From contig CALVDR010000003.1 of assembly GCA_944326365.1 (NCBI GenBank), forward strand, positions 86,576 to 150,575: DNA of 64,000 nucleotides, read 5' to 3'. This DNA comes from an uncultured Bacteroidales bacterium. GTDB lineage: Bacteria > Bacteroidota > Bacteroidia > Bacteroidales > UBA932. Below, piece by piece: positions 27,259 to 35,469 of the stretch. Each line of letters starts with the position of its first letter. Position 1 is the first letter of the stretch. The notes beneath the pieces are model-generated. The model had not been told where the DNA came from. It did no database searches and worked only from the letters and a program-made list of their open reading frames with translations. The position numbers and the translations under genes were made by a program.

Positions 27259-27535
27259 GTCATGCAACTACAGTCGCAGGATAACCATTTCCGATATGGC
27301 GAAATATGCCGGGATGAACAGAAGCGCATTCTGCCGGTTTTTCAGGAAACATACCGGCAAGACCTTCATCAGCTATCTCAATGAATTCAGGATACAAAAA
27401 GCAGCCTTCCTGCTCGAAAACGAAGGCTGCAGCGTCTCTGAAGCCTGCTATGCCAGCGGATTCAACGACATATCGTATTTCTGCAGAAAATTCAGAAGCA
27501 TTACCGGCCGTACCCCTTCGTCCCTGCTCGACTGA
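27230..27535 (+). CDS. AraC-type DNA-binding domain, probably a truncated regulator
   Basis: 101 residues from ATG 27230 forming a complete AraC/XylS C-terminal domain. It has two helix-turn-helices: ITISDMAKYAGMNRSAFCRF and CSVSEACYASGFNDISYFCR, ending with FRSITGRTPSS. The usual N-terminal cupin or sensor domain is absent, because the upstream sequence belongs to the reversed acyltransferase remnant. Either a deletion has joined two gene fragments or this is a stand-alone domain. It should still be able to bind DNA if expressed. No promoter was recognised. Confidence 0.65.
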   Translation: MRLDRIRTYVSCNYSRRITISDMAKYAGMNRSAFCRFFRKHTGKTFISYLNEFRIQKAAFLLENEGCSVSEACYASGFNDISYFCRKFRSITGRTPSSLLD

Positions 27536-27633
27536 CCTCCGCCATTTTTTTGCGAAATATTCTGTCTTCAGCCAACAGACATAAATCGGGTCCTGGAACG
27601 AGATTTCACCAGCCATATTGTCCACTCGTCGTT

Positions 27634-28200
27634 TCAGTTTTTCAAAGTCTTGTTCCCGTGGGAATTTATCGCATCCTCGATGGCTCGTTCCATCGCATTG
27701 TCCTCGGCGGAGGACAACTCATCTTCCCAGGTCTGGCATGGGGGTTCCTTGTCTTCCATGAATTCGGAGTATAATATCCTGTGGCGGCCTACGGCTTCGG
27801 AAAGAATGTCAAGGTATGGCTTAAGAAACGGCGTGAAAGTTCCGGCCGACTGTACGAAAGTTTCTACCGAAAACTGTATCCATTTGACGGCAGCGACAAT
27901 TTTTACGGCTTTCATCTCGTACATGATCTGTGAGGCAGCGCACTGGAGGTTGAAATAGTCTGTATTGCTATGGCTCAGGTCGAATCCCATGACTATCCTG
28001 ACATAATTGCCCTCTGCAGTTTCGAGGGTGACGTTTGTTCCCTGAAACTTGAAATGAATTCTGGATACATCCGTTTCACCCTTGTCTTTTTCCTCCATCT
28101 CAGGGAAAAACCCTTCAGACTGCATATATCCGAATATTTCTTCCGACAGCAGATCGTTCTTGCTGCCTTTCTTTTTTTCATTTTTTCTGAACAGACCCAT
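27634..28200 (-). CDS. Hypothetical cytoplasmic protein
   Basis: 188 residues from ATG 28200 (MGLFRKNEKKKGSKNDLL). There is no signal peptide or membrane segment. The central block IHFKFQGTNVTLETAEGNYVR and FNLQCAASQIMYEMKAVKIV looks like a compact alpha/beta fold, and the C-terminus is acidic with QTWEDELSSAEDNAMERAIE. The family is not recognised. It stands alone on the minus strand, divergent from the HD gene at 28390. Confidence 0.65.
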   Translation of the reverse strand: MGLFRKNEKKKGSKNDLLSEEIFGYMQSEGFFPEMEEKDKGETDVSRIHFKFQGTNVTLETAEGNYVRIVMGFDLSHSNTDYFNLQCAASQIMYEMKAVKIVAAVKWIQFSVETFVQSAGTFTPFLKPYLDILSEAVGRHRILYSEFMEDKEPPCQTWEDELSSAEDNAMERAIEDAINSHGNKTLKN

Positions 28201-28372
28201 GACCGGCAATTTTTAAATTGACTCCCGACTTGAACATCCGCAATTTAACAAAGATTCCGTTCAAATCAAAAAAGCACATTCACGAAGCATGTTTTCTTTT
28301 CATGCACGCATCCTTTTATCGCATAAATCCTTCAAATGTAAACAACAATCACGGACTTTTTCTACTTTTGCA

Positions 28373-28380
28373 AGCGCAAA
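28373..28380 (+). promoter_or_regulatory. -7 box very close to the HD gene start
   Basis: TACTTTTG matches TAnnTTTG. The expected transcript start (about 28386) is only a few bases before the ATG at 28390, so the message would be nearly leaderless. Confidence 0.5.
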
Positions 28381-28389
28381 TCATGAAAC

Positions 28390-29064
28390 ATGTCACACAA
28401 AGGTATCAGAAAATCACTTGAGGACTATATTTACAGCGAAATAGTCCCGAAATATGCCGCTTTCGATCCGGCACACAGGGAAGACCATGCGGAAGAAGTG
28501 ATAGAAAACACTGTCAGACTGTATAATAAGGCTCCGGAGGAAATCCGCTCATCACTTGACATTGAAATGCTTTTCACCGCTGCTGCCTGCCATGATCTGG
28601 GGAGGATAAACGGCAAGGAACGGCATCATATCGATTCCGGAATAATCATCAGGAACGATTCCCGACTGAAAGAATGGTTCGATGATGAACAGATAGAACT
28701 GATAGCCCAGGCTGCAGAAGACCACCGGGCTTCAAACAAGGAGGAACCGCGCAGCATGTACGGAAAAATAGTGGCTGAGGCGGACAGGCTGATAGACACG
28801 GAAACGATAATCAGGCGTACACTTCTGTACGGCATGTCCAGATACCCCGAAATGGATCCGAACGATCAGATAGACCGTGCGCTTGACCATCTGTACGACA
28901 AATACGGTGATGACGGCTATCTTCGGCTGTGGATTCCATGGAGCGACAATGCCCTGAGACTTTTCAGCCTGAGATGCCTGCTTGCAGACCATGTCAAGGC
29001 ACGTGAAGAAATCGTGAGAATCTATCACAGTTTGTCCAGCACTTCTTCAGCAGCTGAAGCATAG
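28390..29064 (+). CDS. HD-domain phosphohydrolase
   Basis: 224-residue cytoplasmic HD protein. Metal-binding residues appear in PAHREDHAEEVIENTVRLY (first His), TAAACHDLGRINGKERHH (HD pair) and AQAAEDHRAS, with the last ligand in GKIVAEADRLIDTE. This arrangement is shared by small HD hydrolases acting on nucleotides. The specific substrate is unknown. The 3' end overlaps the end of the reverse-strand gene at 29025 by 40 bases. Confidence 0.8.
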   Translation: MSHKGIRKSLEDYIYSEIVPKYAAFDPAHREDHAEEVIENTVRLYNKAPEEIRSSLDIEMLFTAAACHDLGRINGKERHHIDSGIIIRNDSRLKEWFDDEQIELIAQAAEDHRASNKEEPRSMYGKIVAEADRLIDTETIIRRTLLYGMSRYPEMDPNDQIDRALDHLYDKYGDDGYLRLWIPWSDNALRLFSLRCLLADHVKAREEIVRIYHSLSSTSSAAEA

Positions 29065-29513
29065 TATCCTCCGGAAGCCGCCACGGTCCTAAGAGCCTTG
29101 CGCGCTTTCAGTGGACGCCCCTCGCGCATCAGGAGCACGGCATCCTGATAATCTACCAGCTGGCATTCGGCCTTGTACAGTTCAAACCGGTATTGTCCGG
29201 CCTCGCCGGACAAATCGAACACAGGTTCCGGCATGGACCGGAAGGCGGTTATGAGATTCCTGGCTTCAGAGATATCATCCGCTTCCATAGCCGATATTAT
29301 CTCATCTGCATGACTGTCACCTCTGGAAGTCATGGCCAGGTCAGCGACTGATATGTCAAAACCGACATCCCTGTTTCCGGAGGATACTCTCCTATCCCGA
29401 CCACTATGGCAAACCGGTCTTCGCCGGCCAATGTTTTCGCGCCGATGCCTTGTGGCAGCAGCGCGAAAAACAGAAATATGGCATATAATGAGTGTTTTCC
29501 CATCCGTATATCG
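29025..29513 (-). pseudogene. Frameshifted secreted protein gene, downstream of creD
   Basis: From ATG 29513 one frame encodes a good signal peptide (MGKHSLYAIFLFFALLPQG), then DRFAIVVGIGEYPPETG, and stops near 29341. The neighbouring frame is open from there and continues DVGFDISVADLAMTSRGDS to a stop at 29025, with a helical tail (ARKALRTVAASGGYYASAAE). A single-base change near 29370 would join them into one secreted protein of about 160 residues. FAIVVGIGEYP resembles the opening strand of caspase-like domains, but the rest is too short for one. It begins 10 bases after the creD stop. Sequencing error is a possible alternative to a real mutation. Confidence 0.55.
29420..29452. repeat. Copy of the short GGCCAATG palindrome inside the broken gene
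   Basis: CGCCGGCCAATGTTTTCGCG matches the units at 206-332 (GGCCAATGYTTTYGCGCC). Here it lies in the part encoding the end of the signal peptide, suggesting that the repeat inserted in or near coding sequence. Confidence 0.5.
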
Positions 29514-29523
29514 AATCAAAAGG

Positions 29524-30771
29524 CTAATTTACAAAATTTTCCTGTTTATTCACGTCCCTCGTAAAATACATCACTGCACACAGGATGAAGAAAAGCGCCA
29601 GGGTGCCTATCAACAGGCTTCCCGTCTCAAGAGTCAGCAGCAAATAGATGAAAGCATACAATACCGCTACGGCTCCGGCAAAAACGTATGCGGCCGAGGA
29701 TTTCAGAATAGCCTTGAAATAGACTCCGAGAGCGAGGACAGTCATCATGGATGCTATCAGATAAGCTGCGGCAAATGACATGTATTCAGTGAAAGCCAGG
29801 AGCAGCAGATAAAACAGGCATAGCGACAGACCTGTCACTATATATTGAATGATGCTGACGCTCTTCCCCGTAAGACGTTCCACGATGAATATACCCATGA
29901 AAATCAGCAGAATGACTAAAACAGAGTATTTCAATGCACGGTCCGTCTGCTGATACATGGATACCGGTACGAAGAAATCCACCCCGAACTTGTATGCATC
30001 CGAATCGCCATCATACATATTGACATCATTGACAGACCATCTGGCTTCAAATCCATCATCGGTCACGTTTCTTTCGGCAGGGAGGAAAGCTCCGTGAAAA
30101 CTCGGAGAATCATATTCCGAAACGAGCACGGCCGTAAACGCGCCTGCATTAGGCACGAAATCCAGGGTCTCCATGCCTTTTACAGTCATTTTCATGGTAT
30201 AGTGCATGGGCTGGCCTGCGTTCAGTCTCGAAAGCGGTACTCTGGCGCGGAGCGAACTTCCCGATGACTCCAGGTCATAATCATGGCCGTCCATGACCAG
30301 GACGATCTTTCCATCTATTCCATTCCTGTGGCTGATGCGGAAATCCAGCCAGCACTCCCCTTTCTGACGTGCGAAAGCCACCAAGCCGGCATCAGGGATG
30401 AAGACTCCGTCAAATGCCAGTTCCGTTCTATACACAGGGATGTCATAAATGCCTCTGTGAAGCATTTCCACGGATGCGGTCCCATTGACAGTCACCTCGT
30501 CAGCGACTGCGGTTTTCAACTTTTCCTGCGACATATCGCGTTCGGCATACTCATCGTAATATCTCTCTACATACGGTACGATGATTTCCGGAGCATGGAT
30601 GATCTGGTTTCCTCCCCAAGATTCCGCCACTTCCCTCTTGGCTTTGTCCGACATGTCCTCCCTTCCGGACACGGCCAGTTTCACAAATACAGACGGAATC
30701 TGCAGCCCGACTGTAACTAAGACGATGAAAATACCTTTCACCAGCAATTTTCTTGAATCTTCCCTGTTCAT
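29524..30771 (-). CDS. creD: CreD-family inner-membrane protein
   Basis: 415 residues from ATG 30771 (MNREDSRKLLVKGIFIVL). It has the CreD pattern: one N-terminal membrane helix, a large periplasmic domain (about residues 35-290) and five or six C-terminal helices (about 300-405), for example YSVLVILLIFMGIFIVERLTG. In enterobacteria CreD belongs to the CreBC envelope stress regulon, and in Bacteroidota it often sits beside a small regulator. Here a LytTR regulator is divergent. A -33/-7 pair (TTTG, then 19 bases, then CATATTTG) lies about 45 bases upstream, with a TTCCGGACAATG palindrome beside it. Confidence 0.85.
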   Translation of the reverse strand: MNREDSRKLLVKGIFIVLVTVGLQIPSVFVKLAVSGREDMSDKAKREVAESWGGNQIIHAPEIIVPYVERYYDEYAERDMSQEKLKTAVADEVTVNGTASVEMLHRGIYDIPVYRTELAFDGVFIPDAGLVAFARQKGECWLDFRISHRNGIDGKIVLVMDGHDYDLESSGSSLRARVPLSRLNAGQPMHYTMKMTVKGMETLDFVPNAGAFTAVLVSEYDSPSFHGAFLPAERNVTDDGFEARWSVNDVNMYDGDSDAYKFGVDFFVPVSMYQQTDRALKYSVLVILLIFMGIFIVERLTGKSVSIIQYIVTGLSLCLFYLLLLAFTEYMSFAAAYLIASMMTVLALGVYFKAILKSSAAYVFAGAVAVLYAFIYLLLTLETGSLLIGTLALFFILCAVMYFTRDVNKQENFVN

Positions 30772-30807
30772 GGTTTTCTTGTTTTCAGTTAAACTTTTCC
30801 CATTTGA

Positions 30808-30825
30808 ATGTCCTTCCGGACAATG
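30808..30825. repeat. Short palindrome in the creD leader
   Basis: ATGTCCTTCCGGACAAT forms a hairpin of the family described at 186-365, in what would be the 5' untranslated region of creD. Confidence 0.55.
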
Positions 30826-30926
30826 CAAATATGGGATTAAAGCCATGTATCGCAAAGGGTCCCGCAGTCTCATTTGTGAAATGGCGGCCGGGGTTGACGA
30901 AACCGTCTTCCGGCTTGACGAAATAA

Positions 30927-30958
30927 TTTGGGAAAGAAACGATTTTCAGATAACTTTG
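30927..30958 (+). promoter_or_regulatory. Consensus Bacteroidota promoter of the LytTR operon
   Basis: TTTG (30927-30930), 20 bases, then TAACTTTG (30951-30958): a near-perfect match to the consensus. It places transcription start after the ATG at 30928 and so fixes the protein start at 30967 or 30973. Confidence 0.8.
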
Positions 30959-30966
30959 CAGACAGG

Positions 30967-31356
30967 ATGGTCATGAAGGAAGAGATGGAACTGATACTGC
31001 CGAACACCGGCACGGAAATACTCAAAGTCCGTCCGTCGGATATCGTATATATCGAAGCCGACGGGAATTACTGCACCATGCATCTGACAGGTGGATTCGA
31101 ACAGCAGTTGTGGTTCAACCGGCAGAGGTTCATCTCCATCATCAGTGAGCAGATGAGAACGGAAAAGCCGGCGTTTGTAGTAGTCGGCAGAAGCTTCATA
31201 GTGAATATCTCCTATATTTACCGCATAAATCCCGTGCAGGGCGAACTGGTGCTGTTCGACAACTTGAATCCTGCGCAGATCAGACTCCATGCATCGCAGG
31301 AGGCTTTGAACAGACTGAAAGACATGATCGGGAGCATGAACACGATTTTGCCATGA
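30967..31356 (+). CDS. Stand-alone LytTR-type DNA-binding regulator
   Basis: 129 residues consisting almost only of a LytTR domain: VRPSDIVYIEADGNYCTMHL, then FVVVGRSFIVNISYIYRI. These are the strands that bind DNA in AgrA/LytR relatives. There is no receiver domain, so it is not a two-component response regulator by itself. A second start at 30973 (MKEEMEL) is equally possible. The stop overlaps the next start (ATGA), so it is co-translated with the membrane-anchored NAGPA-like protein. It is divergent from creD, which it may control. Confidence 0.85.
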   Translation: MVMKEEMELILPNTGTEILKVRPSDIVYIEADGNYCTMHLTGGFEQQLWFNRQRFISIISEQMRTEKPAFVVVGRSFIVNISYIYRINPVQGELVLFDNLNPAQIRLHASQEALNRLKDMIGSMNTILP

Positions 31357-32261
31357 AGAACCAGGATGAAATATTTGACGATGAAGTGACCGTCATAGGC
31401 GGTTCCGAATGGAATCCCGGAACAGGCGATCCGGGATATGTCCCTGTCGGGAAAAAATCGCATCAGGAAAGATGGAAAACCACAGCCATAGTGCTTGGTA
31501 CTGTACTGGTATTGTCCGCAGTCTTTTTACTCTCACGGCATTTGCTGTATCAGAAACAATTCCTCAAATCCCGTCCGGACAGGGAAATCATTGCCCGGCT
31601 GACGGAATCTGTATCCGGGCAGCCGGGGATAAACATGAAGATCGATGACTGTCTGGACGTGAGAATGAAGATCTTTGCCATAGACGGACTGGAGGCGCAT
31701 TTCGCCGACACTGTGCCTGACTGCACGGACCGGTCGGTCTATTTCGTGACCAGAAGCGCAGACTATCGGATCAAGAATGACAGGCGGGAGATAATAGGAG
31801 ATTTCATACAAGATGGGATTGTCCTGTCCCGGAGCAGATGGCGCGCCGGATTCATGGCGATAGTTGACGGACAGGCGCAGATAGGTGTGAGCCGCTCGGA
31901 CAGGGTATTCAGATATGTTCTCCGACATGACGGCTCCTTTTTCCGCCAGATGGCGCTGGTGTCATCAGGAAGCAGATGTGACGGACAATATATTCTCAGA
32001 GGCAAGGTGAGCCGCTGCGCCTATGCCAGAGACATTGACGGCAGGCTTTACTTCGTGGAAACGGTGTATCCCGAAGGACTGCAGTCATTTGCCGATGCCT
32101 TGATTGAATACGGTTTCACAGATGCTGTGTATGTCACCGGCGGAGCCCAGCCGGATCTTTTCTACCGCACTCCTGACGGAGTACCGCACGGAAGCTACAC
32201 GGATGACAAGCCGCACAAACTCGTCATCTGGACATGCCGTACACAGACTCCTGGATTATAA
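31353..32261 (+). CDS. Membrane-anchored phosphodiester glycosidase-like (NAGPA domain) protein
   Basis: 302 residues. An acidic cytoplasmic N-terminus (about 45 residues) is followed by one membrane helix (TTAIVLGTVLVLSAVFLLS) and a periplasmic domain. The domain's end resembles the NAGPA / phosphodiester glycosidase fold: LRGKVSRCAYARDIDGRLYF, then IEYGFTDAVYVTGGAQPDLF, where family members show a DGG motif. Here TGG replaces it, so catalysis is uncertain. Related proteins cleave sugar-phosphodiesters in cell-surface polymers. It is translationally coupled to the LytTR regulator, which makes a membrane-linked regulatory role conceivable. Confidence 0.7.
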   Translation: MKNQDEIFDDEVTVIGGSEWNPGTGDPGYVPVGKKSHQERWKTTAIVLGTVLVLSAVFLLSRHLLYQKQFLKSRPDREIIARLTESVSGQPGINMKIDDCLDVRMKIFAIDGLEAHFADTVPDCTDRSVYFVTRSADYRIKNDRREIIGDFIQDGIVLSRSRWRAGFMAIVDGQAQIGVSRSDRVFRYVLRHDGSFFRQMALVSSGSRCDGQYILRGKVSRCAYARDIDGRLYFVETVYPEGLQSFADALIEYGFTDAVYVTGGAQPDLFYRTPDGVPHGSYTDDKPHKLVIWTCRTQTPGL

Positions 32262-32303
32262 TCACTTTTTTCTGATTCGAAGACATATAATGAAGATTTT
32301 TTC

Positions 32304-32311
32304 TATTTTTG
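32304..32311 (+). promoter_or_regulatory. -7 box of the MFS gene
   Basis: TATTTTTG matches TAnnTTTG. Transcription should start near 32318, which excludes the ATG at 32290 and supports the start at 32365. Confidence 0.55.
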
Positions 32312-32364
32312 CGCCCCGCTTTAAAAGACAATCGCTTGCGGGAAAAGCATGGAATAGAGGAAAA

Positions 32365-33573
32365 ATGGAAAAGGATATTGTCCCGAAGGGAGAAAAGAAA
32401 GGATTGAAGGCATGGCTTCCGGTACTGGGGCTGACATGTGCGGCCTTCATTTTCAACACGTCCGAGTTCGTGCCGATAGGACTTCTGTCGGACATTGCCG
32501 GCAGTTTCGGTATCAGCGAGTCGCAGACAGGACTGATGATCACGATTTACGCATGGGTCGTGGCTCTGGCATCGCTCCCGCTGATGCTGGTTTTCGCGAA
32601 AACGGAGAACAAGAAGCTTATGCTGTCGATCACGTCGGTTTTCGTAGTCAGCCACATATTTTCGGCAGTGGCCGGTGACTTTTACATGCTGATGATTTCC
32701 AGAGTCGGAGTAGCTTGCGCCCATGCCATTTTCTGGTCGATGGTCACCCCTTTTGCGGTACGGATAGCTCCGGAAGGGAAAAAGGCTGCTGCCCTGAGTC
32801 TGGTCGTGTGCGGTTCTTCCGTCGCGATGATTCTCGGCCTTCCTCTCGGGCGTACGATAGGCCTGTTGCTCGGATGGAGGGCCACATTCATGGTGATAGC
32901 GGTCCTGGCTGCCCTGATTCTGTTGACGATGGCCGTACTTCTGCCGAAAACGCCGAGTGACAGCAGCATTTCGCTGAGAAAATTGCCGGCTCTCATCAAG
33001 TCCCCTGCCTTGCGGAACATATATCTGGTGACAGTGATAGCTATCACCGGACATTTCACAAGCTACAGCTACATCGAGCCGTTTTTAGGACAGGCTGCAG
33101 GACTCGGTGAGAACATGATCACCATAGTCCTGACCCTTTTCGGAATCGTGGGACTTATATGCAGTTTCTTCTTCTCGCGAGGTTATTCAGGCCGTTCAGC
33201 CGGATATATCAGGTTTGCGGTCTGCGGACTGTGCCTGTTCATGCTCATGCTCGGGCCTGCGGCAATGAATCCGGTGACTGCCGTGACGATGTGCATACTC
33301 TGGGCTTTCGCGATCAATTTCTACAATCTGGTTTTCCAGTCGGAAATCATCCGTTGTGCTCCCCAGGGTACGGCAGTGGCCATGTCGATATACTCAGGCA
33401 TATACAATGTCGGAATCGGTGCGGGAGCCTTGATCGGCGGCTATGTCTGCTCCGGGGTGTCGGTATCCTATGTGGGATATGTCGGAGGAGTCATTGCATT
33501 CGTAGCGGTTGCAGTATGCTTCAGGTATCTTCTGCCTGCATTGGCTGTCGGGAAACCGGATATACAGGCCTGA
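32365..33573 (+). CDS. MFS exporter, sugar efflux (SotB/AraJ-like) type
   Basis: 402 residues from ATG 32365 with twelve membrane helices. The opening LTCAAFIFNTSEFVPIGLLS and SQTGLMITIYAWVVALASLP are typical of the DHA1 SotB/YdhP branch, which expels sugars, arabinose analogues or drugs by proton antiport. The first helix pair, the basic loop after helix 2 and FYNLVFQSEIIRCAPQGTAVA in helix 11 support this. It has its own promoter. The substrate is unknown. Confidence 0.87.
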   Translation: MEKDIVPKGEKKGLKAWLPVLGLTCAAFIFNTSEFVPIGLLSDIAGSFGISESQTGLMITIYAWVVALASLPLMLVFAKTENKKLMLSITSVFVVSHIFSAVAGDFYMLMISRVGVACAHAIFWSMVTPFAVRIAPEGKKAAALSLVVCGSSVAMILGLPLGRTIGLLLGWRATFMVIAVLAALILLTMAVLLPKTPSDSSISLRKLPALIKSPALRNIYLVTVIAITGHFTSYSYIEPFLGQAAGLGENMITIVLTLFGIVGLICSFFFSRGYSGRSAGYIRFAVCGLCLFMLMLGPAAMNPVTAVTMCILWAFAINFYNLVFQSEIIRCAPQGTAVAMSIYSGIYNVGIGAGALIGGYVCSGVSVSYVGYVGGVIAFVAVAVCFRYLLPALAVGKPDIQA

Positions 33574-33628
33574 ACGATACGGTAAATGAGATTCAAAACA
33601 GTTTCAGACAATTTGAAATTTGTCAGAT

Positions 33629-34858
33629 ATGGAAAAGAAAGACATTCCGGTCCTGCTGCTGACCGGCTATCTCGGCAGCGGAAAGACGACTCTGGTAAAC
33701 AGGATTCTGGCCAACAGGAAAGGCATACGTTTCGCGGTAATAGTCAACGATATCGGAGAAGTGAACATCGATGCCGACCTGATCCAGAAAGGCGGAGTCG
33801 TGGCACAGAAGGATGACAGTCTCGTCGCCTTGCAGAACGGCTGCATTTGCTGTACGCTGAAAGCGGATCTGGTTGAACAGGTCTTCGAACTGGTCAGATC
33901 GCAGAAGTTCGACTATATAGTCATTGAGGCGAGCGGTATCTGCGAGCCTGAACCTATAGCACAGACCATATGCAGCATACCTACATTCGGCGGAGCCTAC
34001 ACAAAATACGGAATATGCCGGCTGGACTGCATAGTCACCGTGGTGGACGCCCTGAGGATGAAGGACGAATTCGCCTGCGGAGACAGGCTCGGGCGCAAGG
34101 ATATCGGGGAAGAGGATATCGAGCAACTGATCATACAGCAGATAGAGTTCTGCAACATGATTCTTCTGAACAAGGCTTCGGAAGTCAGTCCGGAAGAACT
34201 TGCCCGCATCAAGGCTATAGTCAGGACGCTGCAGCCAGGGGCTGAAATCATCGAGTGCGACTATGCCGCCATAGATCTGGACCTGATACTCGATACCGGA
34301 AAATTCGATTTCAACAGGGCTTCAATGTCCGCCGGCTGGATTCAGGGGATAGAAAGCAGACCGTCGGCCGAGGCTGAAGCAGAGGCACGTGGAGAGCATC
34401 ATCACCATCACGATGAGCATGAACACGGACATGGAGAGGAGCATGCGGGACACCACCATCATCACCATCATGATGAGGGAGAGGCGGAGGAATACGGTAT
34501 CGGGACATTCGTCTACTATCGCCGTCCTGCATTCGACATAAACAAGTTCGACTGGTTCGTTGCGAAAAAATGGCCGGCATCGGTCATCCGTGCCAAAGGC
34601 ATCTGCTATTTCAGCGACGAGAAGGAAATGTCGTACCTTTTCGAACAGGCCGGATCGCAGAAACAGCTCAGACAGGCAGGACAATGGTATGCTACGGCTC
34701 CGGCGGAAGATCTGGCGCAGCTGATGAAATCTGATCCCGGATTCCAGAGGGACTGGGATGAGGTGTATGGTGACAGGATGCAGAAAATCGTCTTCATAGG
34801 CCAGCATATGGACAGGGAGCAGATCACACGCGACCTGGACGAATGTCTGGAGTCATAA
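33629..34858 (+). CDS. CobW/COG0523 metal GTPase with histidine-rich loop (zinc chaperone ZNG1-like)
   Basis: 409-residue G3E-family GTPase that delivers metal, most often zinc, to target proteins. The P-loop is LLTGYLGSGKTTLVNRI. The metal site is NGCICCTL (CxCC). Further G motifs are VIEASGICEPEPI and the NKAS base motif in ILLNKASEV. A loop of about 30 residues near position 260 is packed with histidine (GEHHHHHDEHEHGHGEEH, then AGHHHHHHHDEG) and will bind several metal ions. The C-terminal CobW domain follows. No Zur box was recognised upstream. The gene is single, 55 bases after the MFS gene. Confidence 0.9.
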   Translation: MEKKDIPVLLLTGYLGSGKTTLVNRILANRKGIRFAVIVNDIGEVNIDADLIQKGGVVAQKDDSLVALQNGCICCTLKADLVEQVFELVRSQKFDYIVIEASGICEPEPIAQTICSIPTFGGAYTKYGICRLDCIVTVVDALRMKDEFACGDRLGRKDIGEEDIEQLIIQQIEFCNMILLNKASEVSPEELARIKAIVRTLQPGAEIIECDYAAIDLDLILDTGKFDFNRASMSAGWIQGIESRPSAEAEAEARGEHHHHHDEHEHGHGEEHAGHHHHHHHDEGEAEEYGIGTFVYYRRPAFDINKFDWFVAKKWPASVIRAKGICYFSDEKEMSYLFEQAGSQKQLRQAGQWYATAPAEDLAQLMKSDPGFQRDWDEVYGDRMQKIVFIGQHMDREQITRDLDECLES

Positions 34859-34873
34859 TCAAAATCATCACAC

Positions 34874-34931
34874 TAACGTCAGTCCGATGAATTATCCTAC
34901 TCTGTACCTGAGGTTTCGTCGAACTGACGTT
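34874..34931. repeat. Solo terminal hairpin of the 212-bp repeat family (copy D)
   Basis: TAACGTCAGTCCGATGAA and TTTCGTCGAACTGACGTT are arms of one long hairpin, identical in plan to the end of copies A and B, without the rest of the element. The loop (tcctactctgtacctga) also matches. It lies 15 bases after the zinc-chaperone gene and could serve as its terminator. Confidence 0.75.
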
Positions 34932-34990
34932 TACACTAAAGACTGTTCCTTGATGGCTGCGACATAGTCATCGATAAAATATCCTCCATG
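34931..34990 (-). pseudogene. Possible gene tail remnant
   Basis: The minus strand reads HGGYFIDDYVAAIKEQSLV and then a stop at 34931 that is formed at the edge of the repeat. It is preceded by an in-frame stop. It looks like the C-terminus of a protein whose body has been lost. Too short to identify. Confidence 0.3.
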
Positions 34991-35101
34991 TCAAGCCTTC
35001 TTATATAAATAGAAAAGTGAATACATCTGAATCTTCTTTTCATTCTCATCTATTCTGCAAGAATGAAAATATCCTAACATAATGGATAAATACAAAACAT
35101 T

Positions 35102-35120
35102 TATATACCTAAGTGCACAT
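35102..35120. repeat. Gene-end motif, copy 3
   Basis: On the minus strand ATGTGCACTTAGGTATATA follows directly after a stop codon (35123-35121). The sequence cTTATCCATTATG is found about 12 bases further, as also after the L,D-transpeptidase-like gene (36509-36498). Confidence 0.6.
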
Positions 35121-35449
35121 CTACATATTGACATTAGTCCTCATAGCCAACATTATGGCTTCTCCAACCAAAGCGACATCAGCAAGGAGATAATGCCTTT
35201 TGCCTCTACATGAAATTGTAGTTCCAGCAATTTCTGCGGTTTTAAGCAGTTTCCTGCGCAGTTTGCTGTCATTAAAATAAGTTACACTACCTGTGGCAAA
35301 AGCTGTCCCTGAGGGGCTTAAATTGAAGATTATCGGGCCTGCATCTATGTCCACTCCAAACAATTACAATAACACCATACCCAGACAACCTTTGTCAGGA
35401 TGAAGGCAACTATCACTGCGAGACAAATAAATAGTTTTTGGGGTCTCAT
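35121..35449 (-). pseudogene. Small membrane-anchored protein gene with a frame break
   Basis: From ATG 35449, MRPQKLFICLAVIVAFILTK gives a signal or anchor helix, then VVWVWCYC, and the frame stops near 35345. The adjoining frame is open through FGVDIDAGPIIFNLSPSGTA to a stop at 35121. A one-base change near 35360 would join them into a protein of about 108 residues. It starts 20 bases after the ADP-ribosylglycohydrolase stop. If the frames are not one gene, the second part would need a TTG start. The family is not recognised. Confidence 0.4.
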
Positions 35450-35453
35450 TTTG

Positions 35454-35469
35454 ATACTTTAGTGCGCAT
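35454..35469. repeat. Gene-end motif, copy 2
   Basis: On the minus strand ATGCGCACTAAAGTAT begins at the stop codon of the ADP-ribosylglycohydrolase gene and ends 5 bases before the next ATG. Confidence 0.6.
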
